Assembly (NCBI GenBank): GCA_902761265.1
Contig: CACWJV010000052.1
Span: 1-19,402 of the forward strand
Reading direction: 5' to 3'
Origin: Oscillospiraceae bacterium
Lineage (GTDB): Bacteria; Bacillota; Clostridia; Oscillospirales; Acutalibacteraceae
Length of the DNA: 19,402 bases
Shown: positions 14,399 to 19,402 of the stretch, one piece after another
Layout of the letters: every line of letters begins with the position of its first letter
How positions within the stretch are numbered: position 1 is the stretch's first letter
Translations under genes and position numbers: made by a program
Notes under the pieces: generated by a model
What the model saw: only the letters and a program-made list of their open reading frames with translations
Databases searched by the model: none
What the model was told of the DNA's origin: nothing

Positions 14399-14468
14399 AA
14401 CCAACGTGCCGTCCAAGGCGGCACAGCATCGTTCCAGACGATCGAACAAGCGAAAGGACGGATGCTTT
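14399..14468 (+). other. Two small hairpins before the ECF S component gene
   Basis: GTGCCG/CGGCAC (14406-14424) and ATCGT/ACGAT (14428-14442) lie in the intercistronic gap, just before the AAAGGA ribosome site. No T-tract follows. At 70 nt the gap is too short for most vitamin riboswitches. Confidence 0.35.
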
Positions 14469-15059
14469 ATGAAATCCAAACGAGATCAAAACTTATTCCG
14501 GCTCGTGCTTGCCGCGCTGATGCTGGCGTTCTGCATGGTGCTGCCGTTTTTGACCGGTCAGGTGCAGCAGATTGCCAACAAGGTGTCGCTGATGCATCTG
14601 CCGGTGATGCTGGCGGGCTATTTCTGCGGCCCGTGGTACGGCCTTGCAATCGGCGTCATCGCGCCGCTGATGCGCTCGGTGCTGTTCCACATGCCGGCGT
14701 TGTTCCCCAACGCCATCGGTATGGCGTTTGAATTGGGCACCTACGGGCTTGTGACCGGTCTTTTGTACCGGCTGCTGCCGAAAAAGCCGGGCTATCTGTA
14801 TGTCTCGCTTCTTGGCGCGATGCTGCTCGGCCGTCTGGTGTGGGGGGTGTCGCGTACCGCGCTGGCCGGACTCGGCGGCGACCCGTTTACGCTCAAGCTG
14901 TTTCTCACCAACGGTTTTGTCAACGCCGTGCCGGCGGTGGCGCTGCAGATTGTTGTGATCCCGGTGCTGGTGATGGCGGTCTACCGCGCGTTCCCGTCGC
15001 TGCGCCCGCAGGACAAACGAAGCCGGCCGGCCGATCCGCCGACGGACGATCAGGTATAA
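14469..15059 (+). CDS. ECF transporter S component
   Basis: The 196-residue membrane protein gives substrate specificity to a Group II energy-coupling factor importer; it would borrow a shared EcfA/EcfA'/EcfT module encoded elsewhere. About six hydrophobic segments are visible. The family hallmark KVSLMHLPVMLAGYFCGPWY (residues about 39-58) and the NAIGMAFELGTYGLVTGLLY stretch are clear. The tail is Pro/Arg/Asp-rich and cytoplasmic. The substrate cannot be read from sequence; relatives carry pantothenate, queuosine precursors or other vitamins. The start at 14469 follows AAAGGACG by about 11 nt; an earlier in-frame ATG at 14406 translates only leader hairpins. Confidence 0.88.
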   Translation: MKSKRDQNLFRLVLAALMLAFCMVLPFLTGQVQQIANKVSLMHLPVMLAGYFCGPWYGLAIGVIAPLMRSVLFHMPALFPNAIGMAFELGTYGLVTGLLYRLLPKKPGYLYVSLLGAMLLGRLVWGVSRTALAGLGGDPFTLKLFLTNGFVNAVPAVALQIVVIPVLVMAVYRAFPSLRPQDKRSRPADPPTDDQV

Positions 15060-15061
15060 CC

Positions 15062-15083
15062 AGCCGCCCCAAGGCGGCTTTTT
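15062..15083 (+). terminator. Terminator-like hairpin between ECF S component and DUF362 genes
   Basis: AGCCGCC/GGCGGCT with a 4-nt loop is followed by five T. The DUF362 ribosome site (GAAAGGA) starts right after the T-run and no new promoter is seen, so partial readthrough is likely. Confidence 0.65.
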
Positions 15084-15099
15084 GAAAGGATGAATCCCG

Positions 15100-15993
15100 A
15101 TGGACAAATCGATTGTTTATTTTACAAAGACCATTACGCCCGCGTCGGTCAAAATGCTGTATGACACGGTCGGCGCCGCTTTGACGGGCAAAATCGCCGT
15201 CAAGCTCCACTCCGGCGAACAGGGCAACCAAAACTTTTTGCCGCCCGATTTTTGGAAAACGATGATCGACAGCATCGGCGGCACAGTTGTGGAGTGCAAC
15301 ACCGCCTATGCCGGTGCGCGCAACACGAGCGCAAAGCACAAAAAGCTGCTGCACGACCACGGCTGGGATCAATACTTCACCGTGGATCTGATGGACGAGA
15401 CCGGCCCCGACCTGGTGCTGCCGGTGGAAAACGGCCATGTGCTCAAAGAGGACTTTGTCGGCAAACATCTTGCCAATTACGATTCCCTGCTGGTGCTTTC
15501 GCATTTCAAGGGGCACCCGATGGGCGGCTTCGGCGGCGCGCTCAAACAGCTTTCGATCGGCTGCGCGTCGAGCAAGGGCAAGGCGTGGATCCACTCCGCC
15601 GGCAAAACGAAGGATCAGTACACCGTGTGGGACGATCTGCCGGCGCAGGACAAGTTTCTCGAAAGCATGGCGGACGCCGCAAGCGCGGTTGCGCGCTATT
15701 TCTCCGGCAAAGCGGTCTACATCAATGTGATGAAAAACCTGTCGGTCGACTGCGACTGCTGCGAAGTGGCGGAGGATCCCTGTATGGCCGACATCGGCGT
15801 GCTCGCGTCGCTCGACCCGGTTGCGATCGATCAGGCGTGCATCGACCTCGTCTACGCCGCCGGGGACGACCCCGGGCAGGCGCACTTTTTGGAGCGCGTG
15901 GAATCGCGCAACGGCATCCACACGATCGAAGCCGCCGCGGCGCTGGGCTTCGGCTCGCGCACCTACGAGCTTGTGTGCGTGGAGGAAGGGTAA
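15100..15993 (+). CDS. DUF362 domain-containing protein
   Basis: The 297-residue protein belongs to DUF362 (PF04015). Family landmarks are KIAVKLHSGEQGNQNF (31-46), the LSHFKGHPMGGFGGALKQLS block (133-152), IHSAG (164-168), and a Cys cluster DCDCCEVAEDPC (Cys218, 220, 221, 228), then DIGVLASLDPVAIDQACIDL (231-250). Many relatives carry an additional 2x[4Fe-4S] ferredoxin domain; none is present here, so only the DUF362 Cys set could bind metal. The function is unknown. No signal peptide or membrane helix. The start at 15100 is preceded by GAAAGGA about 10 nt upstream. It lies 40 nt after the ECF S component, across a terminator-like hairpin. Confidence 0.88.
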   Translation: MDKSIVYFTKTITPASVKMLYDTVGAALTGKIAVKLHSGEQGNQNFLPPDFWKTMIDSIGGTVVECNTAYAGARNTSAKHKKLLHDHGWDQYFTVDLMDETGPDLVLPVENGHVLKEDFVGKHLANYDSLLVLSHFKGHPMGGFGGALKQLSIGCASSKGKAWIHSAGKTKDQYTVWDDLPAQDKFLESMADAASAVARYFSGKAVYINVMKNLSVDCDCCEVAEDPCMADIGVLASLDPVAIDQACIDLVYAAGDDPGQAHFLERVESRNGIHTIEAAAALGFGSRTYELVCVEEG

Positions 15994-16003
15994 CAAAACA
16001 GAA

Positions 16004-16033
16004 GAACGCCCGCTGCAAATGCAGCGGGCGTTC
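16004..16033. terminator. Bidirectional terminator between DUF362 and the Ig-like protein
   Basis: A 13-bp perfect stem GAACGCCCGCTGC/GCAGCGGGCGTTC with a 4-nt loop serves the convergent genes on both sides. GTTTTCG follows on the plus strand and TTCTGTTTTG on the minus strand. Confidence 0.85.
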
Positions 16034-16050
16034 GTTTTCGTTGGTTTTGT

Positions 16051-18156
16051 TCAGGTTGTGGTCTGCGCAGCGGCAGCTTCTACTTTGACGCGGATGGTTA
16101 CACTGTCGTTGGTGGCGCTGTTGGTGAGGGTAACGGTTGTTTGGCCGGCTTTCAGTCCGGTCAGTTTCACTTGTCTGGCCGCACCGGAACCGGTAATCTC
16201 TGCCTGTACAACCGTCGGATCCGCGGCGGCGCAGGTTGCGTCGGCGTTGCCTTTTACAGTGAGATTGATCAAAGCAGGCTGCTGTGTTTTCACCGTGACG
16301 TCGCTTTGCGCAACGCTGATTGTCAGATCAACCGCCACCGTTTCAACAAGCTTGCAGCGTTTGCAGGTATGGGTTTTGGTGGTGCCGTTGATGACCCAGT
16401 CGCCGAAGTCGTGTCCTTTTGCGGCGATTTCGGTGACATCCTTTTTCGCGTTACAGTGCTTGCAATGGATGGATTGGCTGCCCTTTTCGGTGCAGGTCGC
16501 TTCCACGTCGACGGTGTAGGTCGTTCCAAAGTCATGCGGCTTCTTCTCGATCTTGGTCACTTCGGTTTTGGCGTCGCACTGTGGGTTTTTGCAATGCTTG
16601 GACTTGCTGCCTTCTTCGGCGCAGGTCGCTTCTTTGTCTGTGGTGAATTCCGTGCTGTATTCGTGTGCCTTTTTGGCAATTTTGGTCACTTCGGTTTTGG
16701 CGTCGCACTGTGGGTTTTTGCAATGTTTGGACTTGCTGCCTTCTTCTGTGCAGGTCGGCTCTTTATCTGTCGTAAACTCCGTGCTGTATTCGTGCGCCGT
16801 TTTTGCAATCGCCGTCACTTCGGTTTTGGCGTCGCAGTACTTGCAGTGTTTGGATTTGCTGCCTTCTTCTGTGCAGGTTGCTTGCTTGTCAACGGTGAAC
16901 TCTGCGCTGTATTCGTGATCCGTGACCGGAATCGTTTCTATCTTCTGTGCGCCGCAGATCCGGCAAAGCTTGGTCTGCGAACCGGCTTCCTTACAAGTCG
17001 CTTCCTTCGTCACGGTTGGCACGCCGTAATCGTGCGGGGCTTTTTCCACCGGCTTGATATCGGTACGGGCGCCGCAGACCTTGCAGTGGCGCGACTGTTC
17101 GCCCTCCTGGCTGCAGGTCGACGCCTTGTCGATGGTGTATGCCTCGTCATAGTCGTGCGCGATGACCGGAATCTCACGCGTGGTGCCGGCAGCACCGCAG
17201 ATGATGCAGTGGGTCGATTCCTTGCCCGGGGTGGTGCAGGTGGCGGCCTGATCCACGATATAGGCGTCGGAGAAGACGTGGTCGCAGCCGACAACGACGT
17301 TCAGCACAACGCTTTGCTTGCTGCCAGTGTCGGCAACGGTGACGGTCGTTTTGCCTTGCTTGAGACCGGTCAGCGTCACCACGGACTGATCCTTGACCCA
17401 TGCGCCGCTCCACGAGCAGCGGACGACCGACGGCTGCGCGGCGGTGAGCGCGATCTGGGAGCCGGCGGATTCGGTCAGCGTGATGTTTTTTACTTCACCC
17501 GGCGCGAGCGAAACCGTGGTTGCGGAGGCCGAAAGCGGTTTTGCCGCGGGCTTCGGCTGGGGCTTGGGCTGCACGGTGATCTTGATCTTCACTTTGTCGT
17601 TCGTCACGGTGTTGGTGATGGTGGCCGTTGTGGTGCCGGCCTTTTTGCCGGTAAATTTGATCGCGATCTTGTTGCCGTTCCAATCGCCGAATTTATACGA
17701 CACTAAAGAGGGCTTGCCGATCTTGCACGCCACGTCGCCGTCGGCGGCATAGAGCTTGAGCGTTGCTTTTTTGTACTTGCCTGCAACGATGGTGGCGCTC
17801 TTGATCGACGCGATCAGCGCGGGCTTGACGGTCACTTTGCAGGTGAGCGTTTTGCCGGCCACCTTGGCTCTGATCTTGACCGTGCCGGCCTTTTTGGCGG
17901 TGACAACGCCTTTTTTGACGGTGGCGATTTTTTTGTCGGCGGTGCTCCAGGTCACAGCCTTTTTGGTGCCGGTCACCTTCAGCTTCAGCTTTCTGCCGTT
18001 AAACATGGACGCTTTGGTCTTGTTCAGTTTGATCGTGGTTTTCGTGCTGCCGGCGGTGGCGGCTTCGGCCTGCATGACAAACGATGCCGGTGCGGCAACG
18101 GAGAACATCATGACAAGGCAAAGCAGCAGCGCAAACAGACGACTGGACGTTTTCAT
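16051..18156 (-). CDS. Secreted Ig-like protein with seven full Cys/His repeats (and one partial)
   Basis: The 701-residue exported protein has a signal peptide of about 33 residues. A Lys-rich Big_2-type Ig domain (35-112, VTWSTADKKIATVKKGVVTAKK) is followed by two further Ig-like units (113-198, 205-290). From residue 291 come seven full repeats of about 40-43 residues with pattern H-[DE]-[YF]...TC..xG...C..C, plus a shorter last copy ending CKRCKLVETV. A last Ig-like domain (about 612-697) closes it. No catalytic motif, LPXTG or membrane anchor is seen, so it is probably structural, adhesive or wall-associated. Repeats 5 and 6 have CKNPQC in place of CxxC. The start at 18156 has a strong GGAGG 9 nt upstream. 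Similar Cys/His motifs end the giant secreted protein at 5984-11272. Confidence 0.8.
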   Translation of the reverse strand: MKTSSRLFALLLCLVMMFSVAAPASFVMQAEAATAGSTKTTIKLNKTKASMFNGRKLKLKVTGTKKAVTWSTADKKIATVKKGVVTAKKAGTVKIRAKVAGKTLTCKVTVKPALIASIKSATIVAGKYKKATLKLYAADGDVACKIGKPSLVSYKFGDWNGNKIAIKFTGKKAGTTTATITNTVTNDKVKIKITVQPKPQPKPAAKPLSASATTVSLAPGEVKNITLTESAGSQIALTAAQPSVVRCSWSGAWVKDQSVVTLTGLKQGKTTVTVADTGSKQSVVLNVVVGCDHVFSDAYIVDQAATCTTPGKESTHCIICGAAGTTREIPVIAHDYDEAYTIDKASTCSQEGEQSRHCKVCGARTDIKPVEKAPHDYGVPTVTKEATCKEAGSQTKLCRICGAQKIETIPVTDHEYSAEFTVDKQATCTEEGSKSKHCKYCDAKTEVTAIAKTAHEYSTEFTTDKEPTCTEEGSKSKHCKNPQCDAKTEVTKIAKKAHEYSTEFTTDKEATCAEEGSKSKHCKNPQCDAKTEVTKIEKKPHDFGTTYTVDVEATCTEKGSQSIHCKHCNAKKDVTEIAAKGHDFGDWVINGTTKTHTCKRCKLVETVAVDLTISVAQSDVTVKTQQPALINLTVKGNADATCAAADPTVVQAEITGSGAARQVKLTGLKAGQTTVTLTNSATNDSVTIRVKVEAAAAQTTT
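16553..16810 (-). repeat. Near-identical 129-bp tandem repeat units in the Ig-like protein gene
   Basis: The units starting at 16553 and 16682 are highly similar along 129 bp (43 codons). They encode repeats 6 and 5, both with C-KNPQ-CDAKTEVTKI. The neighbouring repeats align at protein level but are more diverged in DNA, so this pair is the most recent duplication. Confidence 0.8.
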
Positions 18157-18217
18157 AGCGGGGTTCCTCCTTTTTCGCGGGACACAGAAAACGAACGTCT
18201 ATGCCCGATATAATATT

Positions 18218-18246
18218 ATCATAGCATATTGCGGCGTGAAAAGCAA
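18218..18246 (-). promoter_or_regulatory. Promoter of the Ig-like protein gene
   Basis: Minus-strand -35 TTGCTT (18246-18241), a 17-bp spacer, -10 TATGAT (18223-18218). A GAA-loop inverted repeat (AAGAGGC-GAA-GCGTCTT, one mismatch) lies at about 18245-18261, directly at the -35 edge. Confidence 0.55.
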
Positions 18247-18293
18247 GAGGCGAAGCGTCTTCATTATCGCCACTCATTCCTTTATTCTATGAT

Positions 18294-18503
18294 TCAGTTG
18301 CAAAACAGATTATAGACCATCAGACATGAAAGCAGTAAAAAAAGAATGGCAACAACTTCCCCAACAATCACCGGAAATTGATACTTTGCAGTAAAACGAT
18401 TGTACTCGTTCATGATCGTGACTATCAGGGAAATAATCAAAATCTGCAGATTGCGGAACAGTTTTTGTATATGAGCAACACTGCACTTGGGTTTCCAATT
18501 CAT
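18294..18503 (-). CDS. Small membrane protein, unknown
   Basis: The 69-residue frame has two hydrophobic stretches: about 18-31 (LQILIISLIVTI) and 47-67 (PVIVGEVVAILFLLLSCLMV). A short polar loop (NEYNRFTAKYQ) separates them. I do not recognise a family. Support for translation comes from an AAGGCGGAT site upstream of the ATG and a perfect-consensus promoter (18551-18579) reading into it. The composition is AT-rich compared with most of the window, like the adjacent regulator. Divergent placement from a small XRE repressor around a shared palindrome suggests it is the repressor's target. It could also be a remnant of a longer protein. Confidence 0.5.
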   Translation of the reverse strand: MNWKPKCSVAHIQKLFRNLQILIISLIVTIMNEYNRFTAKYQFPVIVGEVVAILFLLLSCLMVYNLFCN

Positions 18504-18524
18504 TTTTCATCCGCCTTTTCCTTG

Positions 18525-18548
18525 TTTTGCACTTATATAGGTGCAAAA
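18525..18548. promoter_or_regulatory. 24-bp palindromic operator candidate
   Basis: TTTTGCAC (18525-18532) and GTGCAAAA (18541-18548) are perfect 8-bp inverted arms, and the centre is itself nearly symmetric (T-TATATA-G). It covers the expected start site of the minus-strand promoter and lies at the -35 position of a possible plus-strand promoter (TATACT, 18566-18571) for the XRE gene. It has no T-tract, so it is not a terminator. Confidence 0.6.
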
Positions 18549-18550
18549 TG

Positions 18551-18579
18551 ATTATAATACACGGATATACTATTGTCAA
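18551..18579 (-). promoter_or_regulatory. Perfect-consensus promoter reading toward the small membrane protein
   Basis: Minus-strand -35 TTGACA (18579-18574), a 17-bp spacer, -10 TATAAT (18556-18551). It matches sigma-A consensus at all 12 positions, so such a strong promoter beside a palindrome is probably repressed. Confidence 0.8.
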
Positions 18580-18617
18580 GAGCTTTGCTCCGAAACGAGT
18601 GCAAGGGCGGCGAAGAA

Positions 18618-18842
18618 ATGAATGTGCAAACAGAAAAACGAGTCGGACGCAATATTCGAGCAATCCGGGAAGCGGCGGGGTTGACGCAGGAACAATTAGC
18701 TGCAAAGCTGCAGACGCACGGTTGTGATATTACGCGCAGTGCTCTGGCAAAGATTGAAGTCGGACAACGGCATTTGTATCCGGACGAGATTATCCTTTTG
18801 CATGAAATCCTGCAAGTTCCGTATGAGAAGATATTTGTCTGA
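18618..18842 (+). CDS. Small XRE-family (Cro/C1) transcriptional regulator
   Basis: The 74-residue protein is essentially one helix-turn-helix domain. NIRAIREAAGLTQEQLAAKL (12-31) covers helices 1-2, DITRSALAKIEVGQR (38-51, recognition helix) follows, then YPDEIILLHEILQVPYEKIF. The full HTH_3 signature is present, with no sensor or oligomerisation domain. The start at 18618 is the Met before the domain; a longer frame from 18573 only adds promoter-region codons. The ribosome site is weak (AAGGGCGG). It probably represses its own promoter and the opposing strong promoter through the 24-bp palindrome, which is inference from layout. The gene is followed within about 40 bp by an insertion-sequence end. 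Confidence 0.85.
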   Translation: MNVQTEKRVGRNIRAIREAAGLTQEQLAAKLQTHGCDITRSALAKIEVGQRHLYPDEIILLHEILQVPYEKIFV

Positions 18843-18882
18843 CGTTTTGAAACATAAAAAAGCCATCGGATATGCTCTGAAC

Positions 18883-19402
18883 TGACCCCAAAAAGTTGGA
18901 CAAAGATAAAAAGGCAACTTTGTGAGAATTGAATATTAAGCAGCTAAAATGGCTTGAGATCTGTGTTGAGCAGGTGAGCAGGTGTCAGGCCATTTAGTTT
19001 TAGCTTGATTCTGCGATTATTGTAGTAATCCATGTAATCTTCCAATTCCGTACGGAATTGGTCGAGAGAGTCAAAGTCTTGCAGATACAGGAGTTCAGTT
19101 TTTAACAAGCCGAAGAAGTTTTCCATTACTGCATTGTCAAGACAGTTTCCTTTGCGACTCATGCTCTGTCTGATTCCCTTGTCTTTTAACATCTTCTGAT
19201 ATTGTTTATGCTGATAATGCCAGCCTTGATCTGAATGAAGGATTAGATTAGTTCCGTCAGGAATCTTCTCAAATGCTTGTTTCAGCATCTCTGTTACCAT
19301 GCTAAGGAAAGGTCTTTCGTAAATCGTGTAAGACACAATATCACCACTGTGCAAATCCAGGATCGGTGAAAGATACAGCTTTTGTCCGAATAGGCTGAAC
19401 TC
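18883..19402 (-). mobile_element. IS3-family (IS150-like) insertion sequence, partial
   Basis: The end of the element lies at about 18883, where the sequence TGACCCCAAAAAGTTGGACA begins. This is a typical IS3/IS150-type terminal inverted repeat (transposase 3' side). The element continues past the right edge, so the other repeat, the target duplication and orfA cannot be seen. Confidence 0.8.
18944..19402 (-). CDS. IS3-family transposase OrfB, C-terminal part (runs off right edge)
   Basis: This is the C-terminal about 152 codons of the DDE integrase-type transposase (rve domain). The frame is open to the window edge, entering with EFSLFGQKLYLSPILDLHSGD. All catalytic landmarks visible in this part are present: Asp in ILDLHSG, Asp in LHSDQGWHY, and Glu in NAVMENFFGLLKTEL. 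The NNRRIKLKLNGLTPAHL ending is characteristic of the IS150 group. There is no sign of decay, so the element may be active. Internal ATGs such as 19354 are not the true start. Confidence 0.93.
   Translation of the reverse strand, partial: EFSLFGQKLYLSPILDLHSGDIVSYTIYERPFLSMVTEMLKQAFEKIPDGTNLILHSDQGWHYQHKQYQKMLKDKGIRQSMSRKGNCLDNAVMENFFGLLKTELLYLQDFDSLDQFRTELEDYMDYYNNRRIKLKLNGLTPAHLLNTDLKPF

Noticed and set aside
14399..14468. Vitamin riboswitch before the ECF S component
   Set aside because: Only 70 nt and two simple hairpins are present; no conserved riboswitch core was recognised.
16141..17706. Plus-strand open frame (521 codons) opposite the Ig-like protein
   Set aside because: The apparent repeats only mirror the repeats of the minus-strand gene, and there is no ribosome site or known domain.

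Overview
The window looks like a chromosomal segment of a gut-type, monoderm Firmicute of class Clostridia, probably near Oscillospiraceae/Ruminococcaceae. The evidence is: a YerC-type TrpR-like regulator, an ECF transporter S component, DUF3842, cell-wall-binding repeats, a moderately high GC content, consensus sigma-A promoters with 17-bp spacers, AGGAGG-like ribosome sites and many short intrinsic terminators. No species can be named from the sequence alone.

Layout, left to right. (1) 1-2500, minus strand: the first 20 codons of a MATE-family exporter with a 150-nt leader that holds two terminator hairpins, then two separately terminated alpha/beta hydrolases. The first hydrolase appears frameshifted near its 3' end. 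The second is membrane-anchored. (2) 2563-4948, plus strand: a yerC-like regulator, a SAM methyltransferase one base downstream, and hslO (Hsp33). A roughly 360-bp gap before hslO ends in an array of five mini-hairpins that all have GNA loops. (3) 4984-5485: a tRNA operon (Val-TAC, Asp-GTC, Gly-GCC, Gly-CCC) with its own promoter and terminator. The spacer between Asp and Gly is almost filled by what looks like a collapsed tRNA, an acceptor stem plus CCA. (4) 5486-5919: a non-coding stretch with a large palindromic structure. (5) 5984-11272, minus strand: one giant secreted protein of about 1762 residues. It joins a phosphodiester glycosidase domain, a binding-domain-like segment with foreign composition, a cohesin-like region carrying an exact 57-bp tandem duplication, a purple-acid-phosphatase-like metallophosphatase, cell-wall-binding repeats and a basic amphipathic tail. 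(6) 11491-16033, plus strand: D-Ala-D-Ala carboxypeptidase, MBL-fold hydrolase, and a DUF3842 / ECF S component / DUF362 run. (7) 16051-18156, minus strand: a secreted Ig-like protein with seven full Cys/His repeats and one partial copy. (8) 18294-19402, AT-richer and accessory in look: a small membrane protein and a small XRE regulator, divergent around a 24-bp palindrome, then the end of an IS3-family element that runs off the right edge.

How the parts fit. Most of the coding capacity serves the cell envelope: two large secreted proteins, one of which carries wall-binding modules, a wall-maturing carboxypeptidase, an exporter and a vitamin-type importer subunit. The most distinctive item is the single polypeptide joining a glycosyl-phosphodiester hydrolase to a phosphomonoesterase-type domain. 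That arrangement would fit two-step removal of a capped phosphate from a glycan. The least explained items are the GNA-loop hairpin array, the tRNA minihelix relic, the MATE leader and the XRE/palindrome/membrane-protein unit.
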